From positions 1 to 56,482 of the forward strand of contig JACPPM010000184.1 in the NCBI GenBank assembly GCA_016191015.1: a stretch of DNA of 56,482 bases, in the 5' to 3' direction. The stretch is from Acidobacteriota bacterium (GTDB lineage: Bacteria > Acidobacteriota > CAIWXX01). The notes under the pieces were generated by a model, which saw only the letters and a list, made by a program, of their open reading frames with translations, did no database searches and was not told where the DNA came from. The position numbers were made by a program, and so were the translations under genes. Shown here piece by piece: positions 26,273 to 34,077 of this stretch (positions within the stretch are counted from its first letter, which is position 1; the number at the start of each line of letters is the position of its first letter).

Positions 26273-26854
26273 CTATCCTAGACGATTTTCGTCTCCAGAA
26301 CTTGCGCCCTTGAAATGCCGGCGAAGCCTCTCGCGGAGCTCCTTCCGGGCCCGGAAGATCAACGATTCGACCGCAGAAACGGTCGTCTGCAGAACCTCGG
26401 CGATCTCCTCATAACTCAGTCCATCCACATCGCACAGCGTGTAGGCGAGGCGCTGTTTTGCGGGCAGGCTGTCGATTGCGGCGAAGAGGAGCAGGGCCCG
26501 CTCCTTGTGCTCCAGGGCGATCCCGGGGTGATCGAACGTCGCCGAAGGCAGATCAAGGGCCCGGTCATTCTCGAAGAGGCTGACCAAGATTCCCGATCGC
26601 TTCTTGCGCTTCCGGGACTTGATGAGATCGAGGCATTTATGGACCGTGATCCGATAGATCCACGTCTCCAGCTTCGACTGTCCCTTGAACCCCTCGATCG
26701 ATCTCCAGACCTCGACGAACACATCCTGAGCCACCTCGTCCGCATCATAGGAGTTCCTCAGGAATGACAAGGCCACGCTGTACACCCGATCCTTCTGCTC
26801 GTTGACGAGGCGATCGAACTCTTCGTCCGTAAGGTGTGGTTGGCGGTCTTCCAT
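26273..26854 (-). CDS. ECF RNA polymerase sigma factor
   Basis: 193 residues. Region 2 (DRVYSVALSFLRNSYDADEVAQDVFVEVWRSI) and region 4 (LPAKQRLAYTLCDVDGLSYEEIAEVL with the HTH TTVSAVESLIFRARKELRERL) are typical of the RpoE-like ECF group. The ATG at 26854 with GAGGCTCAGG upstream is preferred to the TTG-initiated ORF from 26926. It heads the operon with the anti-sigma candidate and the Spy-like gene, so it likely answers envelope or metal stress and drives its own operon. Confidence 0.9.
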   Translation of the reverse strand: MEDRQPHLTDEEFDRLVNEQKDRVYSVALSFLRNSYDADEVAQDVFVEVWRSIEGFKGQSKLETWIYRITVHKCLDLIKSRKRKKRSGILVSLFENDRALDLPSATFDHPGIALEHKERALLLFAAIDSLPAKQRLAYTLCDVDGLSYEEIAEVLQTTVSAVESLIFRARKELRERLRRHFKGASSGDENRLG

Positions 26855-26939
26855 CCTGAGCCTCTGTTCTTCGGTCGCCTCGTCACGTCCGCCGCGGTCA
26901 TCGGAACGCAGTGCGTTGCAGAACAAGAAGTATACGCCA

Positions 26940-28262
26940 CTAGGGTCGGGCGGCTACCATGCGCAACCTACGCCTCCGGCCGATCGCCTGCAGCAGATGC
27001 GACCATCCGAAGACGGCCATGGGGGCGAGCACGGTGACATAGCGATTGATGTCATGACGGATATCGGGGAGGCTATCGGCCACGGTCCTGTACGACCTCA
27101 TGGGGATCCCGCCGATTTCCGACAGCTCGCCACGGCCGGCATCCAAATACATCGCGGTGGGCTTGACAAGATAGAGGCTCAGGAGCAGAGCGCTCCCTAT
27201 GGCGAGGGCAACGGCCCAGCGTTCCCGCCGAAGACACAGGCTCACGAGACCGATCACGATCAGTGGCGACCAGAAGACGATCCCGGAGCGCGGGTGGATC
27301 AGATTCGCCAGAATGAACGTGGGGTCAAAAGCGATGCGGTTGATGTCACCCTTGAGGACGCCGAGGTGAAATGGCGTTCCGAACTGATGAGAGTTGTACA
27401 TGAGAAGCCCGGCCATCGCGACGCCGAAACCGGCGGCGAACTGCCAGGCGAGTTGGCGCTTGGGGCCCAGCACGATGGCCCCAAAGGCGACCATCGCCAG
27501 AAGCACGGTTTCGATTCGAGTGAGCACCAGGAGCCCGGAGCACAGGCCGGCCAGGGCACCGTTCCACCTGCCATCGTCAGTCCAGCATCTGTAATAGAGA
27601 TAGGAGAAGAGCGCGCTGTAGCCGAAGGCTGCCAGGGTGGCATACGTCGGAGTGCCAACAATATTGTGGATGAAGATGGGCGAGGTCACCACCAGGATCA
27701 GTGCGAGCGAAGTTCCGCCGATCGGGCTCCCGCATCGCCGTGCCGCCTTGTGGATGAAGACGATCCCCAGAACGAACATCGTGTAACTGGTCGAGATCAG
27801 CGCCAGGAGCAGGGTCCACTCAATCCAAGCGCCGGTCGCCGGCACGAAGAAGCTCTTGAAGGGGACGTTCGCCACCCGCAGGGGCGCCGGCGGCAACTGC
27901 ATCGCGTCGGGTCCGTCAGGAGGACCCTTCCGTCCATCACCCACATCCGGCCAGTGGATGCGTTGTGTTTGCACGAATGGTTTCACAGAGACCGCGATCG
28001 CTGAGTACGCGATCGCGGCGGTCAACGGGTATCCAGGCGACCGCTGCTCGACGAAATGCAGATTCGAAACCAGGGGTGGTGCCTGAGGCGAGACCAGCTT
28101 CTGCAGAATCGAGTAGTAGTCGACGCCATCGGTGACGAGGTTCGCGCGGGCCGAGCTCCAGACGATCCACGTGAGGCCGATCCCGATCAGGAGGCTGATC
28201 GTAACATCTGCAGCCCGGAGCTTGAAACGGCACAGTTCGATGTCCTCCCTCGACCCCGCCAC
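26940..28262 (-). CDS. Polytopic membrane protein, GT-C glycosyltransferase-like
   Basis: About 440 residues with roughly nine hydrophobic segments, for example VTISLLIGIGLTWIVW, WTLLLALISTSYTMFVLGIVFI and WAVALAIGSALLLSLYLV. The first periplasmic loop contains VTDGVDYY, and RSPGYPLTAAIA follows, patterns seen in GT-C-fold lipid-linked sugar transferases such as the PMT/ArnT group, but I see no decisive signature. A loop rich in proline and basic residues between about 120 and 150 is unusual. The start is uncertain (GTG at 28262 with GGGGGAC upstream, or GTG at 28292). Upstream of the sigma operon on the same strand, separated by 85 bases. Confidence 0.6.
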   Translation of the reverse strand: MAGSREDIELCRFKLRAADVTISLLIGIGLTWIVWSSARANLVTDGVDYYSILQKLVSPQAPPLVSNLHFVEQRSPGYPLTAAIAYSAIAVSVKPFVQTQRIHWPDVGDGRKGPPDGPDAMQLPPAPLRVANVPFKSFFVPATGAWIEWTLLLALISTSYTMFVLGIVFIHKAARRCGSPIGGTSLALILVVTSPIFIHNIVGTPTYATLAAFGYSALFSYLYYRCWTDDGRWNGALAGLCSGLLVLTRIETVLLAMVAFGAIVLGPKRQLAWQFAAGFGVAMAGLLMYNSHQFGTPFHLGVLKGDINRIAFDPTFILANLIHPRSGIVFWSPLIVIGLVSLCLRRERWAVALAIGSALLLSLYLVKPTAMYLDAGRGELSEIGGIPMRSYRTVADSLPDIRHDINRYVTVLAPMAVFGWSHLLQAIGRRRRLRMVAARP

Positions 28263-28480
28263 ATGTCCCCCTTTCCCCGCTGTTCGCGGCACTCACTGTC
28301 TTAGACGTCGATTCGCGAAAAAACCTGCGCACGCCTGAAGCAGGCAGAACGGCTCCGCCGGGTGAGTGTCCAGGCCAGGAGCAAGAGGGTCACCTCGGAT
28401 CTGTAGACCGCTAGTTCGCTGCCCCTCCCCACAACAAGCGCCACATGCACATCCAGGCCCGTCATTCAAGCTCTTCCGGC

Positions 28481-28519
28481 TTTCACATTTTTGATTCTGC
28501 ATTCTCAATTCGTGAATCC
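28481..28519. repeat. Degenerate 7-bp tandem repeat (TTCTCAA type)
   Basis: Units TTTCACA, TTTTTGA, TTCTGCA, TTCTCAA, TTCGTGA, all ending in A at a 7-base spacing. It lies in the intergenic region before arsR, which otherwise (28293-28480) shows no gene. Confidence 0.6.
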
Positions 28520-28557
28520 GCGTGTTCCACGCGCCGATTCAGGGAGACGGTTTCCCA

Positions 28558-28591
28558 TTGACATCGTCGGAGGGCGGACATATCGTATAAT
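28558..28591 (+). promoter_or_regulatory. Promoter of the arsenic operon
   Basis: TTGACA (28558-28563) is followed after 17 bases by TATCGT (28581-28586) and overlaps a perfect TATAAT at 28586-28591 (22-base spacing). Either pairing would place transcription start about 25-35 bases before arsR. The A/T-rich CATATCGTATAATCG segment is also the likely ArsR binding region. Confidence 0.5.
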
Positions 28592-28622
28592 CGTCACATG
28601 GCGATCCGACGATGGAGGCAGG

Positions 28623-29030
28623 ATGCTCAAGCAACTCGAGCGAACCTTGAAGGCAACGTCCGATCGGACCCGTCTCCGTATCCTCAAGATGCTGCAGGCC
28701 GGCCCACTCTGCGTCTGCGAGGTCGTCGCAGTCCTCGGCCTGTCGCAATCGACCGTCAGCAAGCACCTGTCAATCCTGGCGAATGCGGGCCTGATCGAGG
28801 ACGACCGCAGAGGCCGGTGGACGCTCTATGCGCTGACGGCTTCCTGCGGCCGCGGAAGCTTGGGTAGGCTGCTTTCGGTGATCAATGATGGTCTCAAGGA
28901 CGATGTCATGATTCGGGCGGATGCAGTGCGACTGAAAAGCCCTCCGGTGCGAAGCCTGACGCGAGACTGTCCAGTGCCCCTCAACCGGAGATTCAGAACA
29001 AACCAAGGAGTGGCGAATGGGTTCTGCTGA
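28623..29030 (+). CDS. arsR: ArsR/SmtB-family arsenic-responsive repressor
   Basis: 135 residues. The winged helix is clear: LKATSDRTRLRILKML, then LGLSQSTVSKHLSILANAGLIE as the recognition helix, and DDRRGRWTLYAL as the wing. LCVCEV (Cys30, Cys32) is the classic As(III)-sensing CxC of ArsR. The ATG at 28623 has GGAGGCAGG upstream; the longer ORF from 28491 is not supported. Its last 14 bases overlap acr3. It should repress this operon until arsenite binds. The C-terminal roughly 30 residues are unlike typical ArsR proteins and end in a lone cysteine. Confidence 0.93.
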   Translation: MLKQLERTLKATSDRTRLRILKMLQAGPLCVCEVVAVLGLSQSTVSKHLSILANAGLIEDDRRGRWTLYALTASCGRGSLGRLLSVINDGLKDDVMIRADAVRLKSPPVRSLTRDCPVPLNRRFRTNQGVANGFC

Positions 29031-30084
29031 GGGCGTCAAGCGGCTCTCGGTTTTCGAGCGATACTTGACTCTGTGGGTGGCCGCCTGCATGGCGGTGGGG
29101 ATCGGTCTGGGAAAGCTTTTCCCGGAGTTGACGGATCTCCTCCGGCAGATGGAATTCGGCAGCGACAGCCAGATCAACGTGCCGGTCGCTCTCCTGATTT
29201 GGCTCATGATCTACCCCATGATGCTCAAGATCGATTTCTCGAGCATTCTGGACGTAGGAAAAAGACCCAGGGGAATCCTCGTCACCGTCTTTGTCAACTG
29301 GCTCGTCAAGCCCTTCTCGATGGCGCTTCTGGGGTGGGTCTTTTTCAAACACCTCTTCTTGCCCCTGATCGGACAACAGCTGGCCGATCAGTACATCGCA
29401 GGAGTCATCATTCTGGCAGCCGCGCCGTGCACGGCCATGGTCTTCGTCTGGTCCTATCTCACAAATGGTGACCCCGCCTACACACTTGTTCAGGTTTCCG
29501 TCAACGACCTCATCATGCTTGTGGCCTTCGCGCCGATTGTTACGCTTCTCGTGAGTGGCGCGAGCAACCTCACGGTACCGTTCATGGTACTCCTGTACAG
29601 CGTCATCGCGTTCATTGTCATTCCCCTCGTTCTCGGCAGCCTCAGCCGGTCAATCCTCATCCGGCTGAGAGGAGCGACCTGGTTTGAAACCAAGTACCTG
29701 CGCTTCTTTCATCCAGTGACTATCCTGGCGCTCCTCGCGACACTTGTTCTCATATTCGCATTTCAGGCCGACAATCTCACCGCGAAGTTCTTCCATGTCG
29801 TTCTGATCGCGATACCCATCCTCATTCAAGTCTATTTCAACTCGGGGTTGACTTACGGTCTGATGAGGCTCTTCCGGGTCCCGCACAACGTCGCCTCGCC
29901 CGGCGCCCTCATCGGAGCCAGCAACTTCTTCGAGCTGGCTGTGGCGACCGCCATTGCGCTGTACGGACCGGGCTCCGGTGCCGCGCTGGCGACAGTCGTC
30001 GGCGTCCTCGTGGAGGTCCCGGTCATGTTGTCGGTCTGCTCAGTGTGCAACCGGACCCGCGGCTGGTTTCCGGCCGAGGCCTGA
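29017..30084 (+). CDS. acr3: Acr3-type arsenite efflux permease
   Basis: 355 residues with about ten membrane helices. LSVFERYLTLWVAACMAVGIGLG is the Acr3 N-terminus, and AAPCTAMVFVWSYLT contains the conserved Cys138 required for arsenite transport. GALIGASNFFELAVA matches the conserved C-terminal glutamate helix. It expels As(OH)3 across the inner membrane using the proton motive force. The start overlaps arsR by 14 bases and AAGGAGTGGCGA precedes it. Confidence 0.95.
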   Translation: MGSAEGVKRLSVFERYLTLWVAACMAVGIGLGKLFPELTDLLRQMEFGSDSQINVPVALLIWLMIYPMMLKIDFSSILDVGKRPRGILVTVFVNWLVKPFSMALLGWVFFKHLFLPLIGQQLADQYIAGVIILAAAPCTAMVFVWSYLTNGDPAYTLVQVSVNDLIMLVAFAPIVTLLVSGASNLTVPFMVLLYSVIAFIVIPLVLGSLSRSILIRLRGATWFETKYLRFFHPVTILALLATLVLIFAFQADNLTAKFFHVVLIAIPILIQVYFNSGLTYGLMRLFRVPHNVASPGALIGASNFFELAVATAIALYGPGSGAALATVVGVLVEVPVMLSVCSVCNRTRGWFPAEA

Positions 30085-30169
30085 CGTGGCCCATCACCTC
30101 GTCCACTATGAACCCTGTCCTGGTCGTACCACTGGCCATGCCGAAGAAGCCATGGAAAGGAGGTGCTTC

Positions 30170-30556
30170 ATGAAGAAGGTCGAATCGCTCGACCCCAGGC
30201 TCGTTGACGAATTCGTTGCACGCATCATGACTCTGCAAACGTGGAATGAGTGGGTCGAGGCGAATGACAAGTTTGAGCGCGACGGCACCCTGCAGGGTCT
30301 CCTGCAACGTCACGAACAGATTGCGAGCCGCTTCCGGGTGGCTCGGGCGGCGGGACGCGGTCTCTCGGGGGTGCTCACGAGCGAGCTGGTGCGCGTCGAG
30401 GAAAAGGTTCGTGGGAATGAGAACTTCCGGAGGCGTGAGGAATCCTTTGAAGTCCTTGCCCGCGTCATGCGACAGATCAATCAGATGCTTTCGCCGCGTC
30501 TCGGGCTCGATTTTGCCGCGCTCGCGGCGCCTCCCCGAGGCGGCTGCTGCGGATGA
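30170..30556 (+). CDS. YlbF-like helical protein with C-terminal GGCCG tail
   Basis: 128 residues, almost wholly helical. DEFVARIMTLQTWNEWVEANDKFERDGTLQGLLQ and the later RRREESFEVLARVMRQINQML resemble the YlbF/YmcA family, whose members act with YaaT in Firmicutes and bind [4Fe-4S] clusters. Family assignment is by pattern only. The chain ends PPRGGCCG, a vicinal cysteine pair at 126-127. The start has a near-perfect AAAGGAGG six bases upstream. It sits between acr3 and the permease, within an arsenic operon, and shares the CCG motif with the next two small genes, which suggests a role in thiol-based arsenic or metal handling. Confidence 0.7.
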   Translation: MKKVESLDPRLVDEFVARIMTLQTWNEWVEANDKFERDGTLQGLLQRHEQIASRFRVARAAGRGLSGVLTSELVRVEEKVRGNENFRRREESFEVLARVMRQINQMLSPRLGLDFAALAAPPRGGCCG

Positions 30557-30568
30557 ACGCAGGAAGCC

Positions 30569-31975
30569 ATGAGCATCGGAAGATCCGTGTCGGCAAATGA
30601 CGATGTCGCTTCTCAAGGCAGCACAGTTCGCATCGATGAGCTGGCCAGGTCCGTCACAGGCCCAGCCTTTCGCCCGACACCGAGGATGTGGCTCTACCTG
30701 GCAGCTGTTGTGGTTGTGTATGGCAGTGGTCTGCTTTACGCGCTGACCCACGGTCTGTCCGTAAGCTCCCTGTATCTTTACGGGCTCCTCCAGCCTCCCG
30801 GAGTCAGCGGCGATGAGGCGCGAATCGTGGAGATTGCCACCCCGCTTTCATGGAACATCCCGCAGGTGATCGGCTTTGTCTACCTCAAGAGTGCCGCGGT
30901 GCTGGTCGAGCTCTTCCAATACTGGGTGATCGGGATGCTGATCGCCGCCGCGCTCGTCGTACTTGTGCCGTGGGAGAAGGTCAAATCCAGGATGGGGTTC
31001 GGCGGATTTATGGCGAACTTGGTTGCGACCACGGCGGGAGCCATTATCCCGATCTGTTCGTGCGGGATCGTGCCGGTGCTGGCCGGAATGGTTGAAGCCG
31101 GCATTCCCTTGGGACCGACGATGGCTTTCCTCATCGCCGCGCCGATGCTCAACGTTCCCACCTTCTTCATGACGGCGGGAGTTCTCGGCTGGCCTCTCGC
31201 CATCGGCCGGGTGATCGCCACCTTTGTGATCGCCCTCACGGCCGGCCAGGTGCTTGTGCGATGGCAGCGCAGGCATCCGAACCCCAGGCACTTCCTGAAG
31301 ATCCACATCCCGCCGCGACTCTCGTCCGAGCTGCAGCAAGTCGCCTTCCGCTTCGGCATGCTGGCCGCGAACAGGACCACTGGAGTGAGATCTGAAGAGC
31401 TCGGAGACGGAGGTGAAGCAAAGCTGAACCTGCTTGAGGAGGCGGGACTGGTCGAGCGGATGCGGGACGGAACGTGGTCGCTGCTGGAAGCCCGGGCATC
31501 CGAGATCAAAGACGTCGGGGCATGCGCCGTGTTGCCGACTGGGGAAGCCCTGCATCTCAGCCTCGCCGGCAAGGCCTCCGAAACCGCCCGCACCGCAATG
31601 AGGTTGTTCATGCAGTTGAACGGCTACCTCCTTCTGGCCGTCTTCATTGCCGGCGTCATCAAGGTTCTTTTGCCGACCAATCTGATTACCGACTGGGTGG
31701 GCGGCAAGGCATTGAACAGCGTCATCGTGGCCGCCGCTGTCGCCGTGCTGGCCTACGTCTGCACCTACGTGGAGGTTCCAACCGCCTTGGCACTTATGAG
31801 CAAAGGGATGGGACCAGGCTCCACCCTGGCGTATCTCGTCGGCGGTCCAGGGCTATCGCTCCCGTCGATCGTGATGCTTTCAGGCATCTTCCGGCTGCGC
31901 GTGCTTGCGCTCTACGTGGGGATCTCCTTCGTGGGATGCGTGGTCGCTGGCTCCGTATTTAATCTCTTCTTCTAG
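30569..31975 (+). CDS. ArsP/DUF318-like permease with a large cytoplasmic insert
   Basis: 468 residues. Two bundles of membrane helices; AIIPICSCGIVPVLAG (Cys163, Cys165) is the diagnostic CSCG motif of the DUF318/ArsP permease family, which exports trivalent organoarsenicals in known cases. YVCTYVEVPTALALM and GGPGLSLPS are the matching C-terminal half motifs. Between the bundles lies an approximately 100-residue soluble insert containing NLLEEAGLVERMRDGTWSLL, which resembles the helix-wing part of an ArsR-type winged helix. Fourth gene of the operon, 12 bases after the YlbF-like gene. Confidence 0.85.
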   Translation: MSIGRSVSANDDVASQGSTVRIDELARSVTGPAFRPTPRMWLYLAAVVVVYGSGLLYALTHGLSVSSLYLYGLLQPPGVSGDEARIVEIATPLSWNIPQVIGFVYLKSAAVLVELFQYWVIGMLIAAALVVLVPWEKVKSRMGFGGFMANLVATTAGAIIPICSCGIVPVLAGMVEAGIPLGPTMAFLIAAPMLNVPTFFMTAGVLGWPLAIGRVIATFVIALTAGQVLVRWQRRHPNPRHFLKIHIPPRLSSELQQVAFRFGMLAANRTTGVRSEELGDGGEAKLNLLEEAGLVERMRDGTWSLLEARASEIKDVGACAVLPTGEALHLSLAGKASETARTAMRLFMQLNGYLLLAVFIAGVIKVLLPTNLITDWVGGKALNSVIVAAAVAVLAYVCTYVEVPTALALMSKGMGPGSTLAYLVGGPGLSLPSIVMLSGIFRLRVLALYVGISFVGCVVAGSVFNLFF

Positions 31976-31984
31976 GAGGCGCCA

Positions 31985-32335
31985 ATGTCTGAACTAAAGC
32001 CAATCGTCAGGCTCTATTTTGCTCCTCTCTCGTATCCGTGTGGACCACAGTCGAGCTGCTGCGGAGCCGTTGGGCAGAGCGAGGAGGACGTTTCGAGTTG
32101 GAAGGTCTTGATCGAAAGCAAGCTCACCGGCGTGCAGGTAGATGCGATCGACGTGACCCGCCCACTGCGCCTCGGACGCGATGATGCCGTCCTTCGACTT
32201 CTGAGAACCTTCGGGCAGCAAGCCTTCCCGGTTTTCACGCTCAACGGCGAGGTCCTTTCTGTAGGACCACCGAACGTCGACGAGCTTCTCGCCATCATGA
32301 CGGGAAGGATCGGGACTTCATCCGTGGAGGCATGA
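31985..32335 (+). CDS. Thioredoxin-like small protein with CGPxSSCCG motif
   Basis: 116 residues with a thioredoxin/glutaredoxin-like beta-alpha-beta outline: IVRLYFAPLSYPCGPQSSCCG at the N-terminus, then VQVDAIDVTRP, and a cis-proline-like AFPVFTLNGEVLSVGPP. Cysteines are at 19, 25 and 26; the vicinal pair is placed where a redox CxxC would be but with different spacing. GGAGGCGCCA precedes the start. It follows the permease by 9 bases and is coupled with the zinc-ribbon gene. Not ArsD by sequence. A role in reducing or passing arsenic or another soft metal to the permease is inferred. Confidence 0.72.
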   Translation: MSELKPIVRLYFAPLSYPCGPQSSCCGAVGQSEEDVSSWKVLIESKLTGVQVDAIDVTRPLRLGRDDAVLRLLRTFGQQAFPVFTLNGEVLSVGPPNVDELLAIMTGRIGTSSVEA

Positions 32336-32336
32336 C

Positions 32337-32552
32337 ATGCCTATCTACGAGTATGTGTGTTTGGAGTGCGAGGAGCGCTTCGAAATCATGATGACGCTGA
32401 ATTAGCTCGAAGAGCAGTCCGAGATCATCTGCCCGAAGTGCGGGCACGGGAAGACAGCCAGGATGTTCTCCTCATTTGGCATCGGAGGGTCGTCGCGAGG
32501 GGAACAAGGATCTGGCACCCCACGCTGCGGCCCGCCCGGCTGTTGCGGGTGA
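32337..32552 (+). pseudogene. FmdB-like zinc-ribbon gene interrupted by an in-frame amber codon
   Basis: Too short for the ORF track. Translation gives MPIYEYVCLECEERFEIM, the exact FmdB/CxxC zinc-ribbon start, then TAG at 32403-32405, then the same frame continues with the second zinc knuckle ICPKCGHGKTARMFSSFGIG and ends CGPPGCCG before TGA. Everything except the one stop is intact, including both CxxC pairs and a C-terminal vicinal cysteine pair shared with its neighbours. The ATG is 1 base after the previous stop. Either a very recent pseudogene, suppressed translation, or a sequencing error. Confidence 0.75.
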
Positions 32553-32736
32553 TGGGACAACGACTAATCAGCCTGGAATGCCGAGGGGCATGAGCGACGC
32601 AGCCTTGAATGTCGTGCGTATTCGCCAATCCTTTGCCGTGATTGGAGTTTCTCATGAACCGGAGAAGTTGGGTCATGTCTAGCATGCCCGGATCGTGATC
32701 GTGGCGACACATGTTCCCATTCGCGTGGGAGGTACT

Positions 32737-33174
32737 ATGGAACCGACAACCAAGAAAAGAATTCTCGTTCTCTGCACCGGCAACTCTTGCCGTTCTCAGA
32801 TGGCGGAAGGCTGGATACGGCATGATCTGGGCGGCTCGATGGAGGTATTTTCCGCAGGGCTGTCACCTTCTCGCGTCCATCCGATGGCGATCAGTGTGAT
32901 GGCCGAAGCCGGTATCGATCTTTCTGGCCACCGCAGCAAGTCGCTCACCGAATTTCATGGTCAGGCTTTCGACCTGGTCGTCACAGTCTGCGACTCGGCC
33001 CGCGAGGCCTGCCCGTTGTTTCCCGGCGCCAAGAAGCAGATTCACGAGTCCTTCTCTGATCCGGCGGTGTACGGTGCTACAGGCGAAGATGCGCTCGGCC
33101 ATTTCCGAGAGGTGAGAGACGAGATTCGGGCGCGTCTCATTGGCAGGATTCAAAGAGAGCTCCTCCTGGACTAA
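32737..33174 (+). CDS. arsC: Arsenate reductase, low-molecular-weight phosphatase type
   Basis: 145 residues. The P-loop VLCTGNSCRSQMAEG gives C-x5-R (Cys13 to Arg19), and VTVCDSAREACPLFPG supplies Cys85 and Cys92, which with Cys13 form the three-cysteine relay of thioredoxin-coupled ArsC. ESFSDPA carries the catalytic aspartate. It reduces As(V) to As(III) for export by Acr3. GGGAGGTACT precedes the ATG. The 184-base gap from the broken zinc-ribbon gene shows no further ORF. Confidence 0.94.
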   Translation: MEPTTKKRILVLCTGNSCRSQMAEGWIRHDLGGSMEVFSAGLSPSRVHPMAISVMAEAGIDLSGHRSKSLTEFHGQAFDLVVTVCDSAREACPLFPGAKKQIHESFSDPAVYGATGEDALGHFREVRDEIRARLIGRIQRELLLD

Positions 33175-33299
33175 ACTGCATCTCGACATCCCTCTGCACA
33201 CTGACGGCACCCCTGATTCGGTCAATCGTGCGAGAGCAGCTCAGAGGTGAGATACGTCGCTGGACGGCCAGCTTGGGGATCGGTGCACGGGACCGGGTC

Positions 33300-33476
33300 T
33301 TCACATCTTACATAGTCGTGACGGCCTGAACTGGGTTGTTGAGGATGTCCGCGTCTCAGGCGACGCGCGCGTGTGGAGCTCGAAGCGGCGACCTAACATG
33401 TCATGAGTCGCGGGGTTGCTCGGACGGGCGTGCCGATCGTGCATGCCTTCTGCCTCATGCCGAATCGTTATGTGCC
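33300..33476 (+). pseudogene. Remnant of a REP-associated (Y1) transposase, internally deleted
   Basis: Aligns by eye with the pseudogene at 37127-37380: the same leader TTCACAT-TTACATAGTC, then GAGCTCGAAG/GGGGCGACCTA-CATGTCATGAGTCGCG, GGTTGCTCGGA, and after a deletion of about 80 bases the GATCGTGCATGCCTTCTGCC block (MPNH-like region). Frameshifts and stops make it non-coding. Confidence 0.65.
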
Positions 33477-33605
33477 GGCAGCTTTTGGTAAAGGTCTGCA
33501 AGGGCGTCCCGGGCGGTGAGTCTGCGTCCAGCAGCGCCCGAATCAGGTCTGATCAGATCGAAATCGTCACACCACGGCCCGCCTGCCGCTCGGGTGTCTC
33601 GCCCA

Positions 33606-33998
33606 ATGCTCGGAGTAGAAATAGATCGTCCGCGGGAATGGATCGGCCGTGCCCATCCGACGCTGAACGTTTCGCCAACCGATATGGATTCGATGCTCCA
33701 GGTCCTCGGAACAATGCGCTGCCCTTTGATCCGGGTTGAGCAAACGACGTTGGAGGCATTTGATCCGAAGCTGGAGCCGGGCACCGTTGTGATCTGTCTG
33801 GGTGATTGCTATGAGCCGAACGAAAGTCGCGGCGGAGTGAGGAAAGAAGCTCAACCTGGCGAGCTCGTCTACCGCGTGAGCACGTCATGGGATGGAACTG
33901 CCGCTCGCGGATACTTGCTCATTGTGAAGAGGCTCGGCCACCGCTGGGCGATAAGAGAAATCGCAGATGCCGGATGGGACGACGCGCTGAAGCCCTGA
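33606..33998 (+). CDS. Small hypothetical protein
   Basis: About 130 residues from the ATG at 33606 (the ORF is open from 33516). The C-terminal half (LEPGTVVICLGDCYEPNE ... GYLLIVKRLGHRWAIREIADAGW) looks like a genuine folded domain with a beta-strand pattern seen in nuclear transport factor 2-like or similar small proteins, but I recognise no family. There is no convincing ribosome site for any start. It lies directly downstream of a transposase remnant. Confidence 0.4.
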   Translation: MLGVEIDRPREWIGRAHPTLNVSPTDMDSMLQVLGTMRCPLIRVEQTTLEAFDPKLEPGTVVICLGDCYEPNESRGGVRKEAQPGELVYRVSTSWDGTAARGYLLIVKRLGHRWAIREIADAGWDDALKP

Positions 33999-34077
33999 GA
34001 ACGTCACCGCGGGCGGTTCCAAACTTCGTGAACAGCCCGTGACTGCCTACCGGAGCGAGGCCGCCTGACACGTCGTG

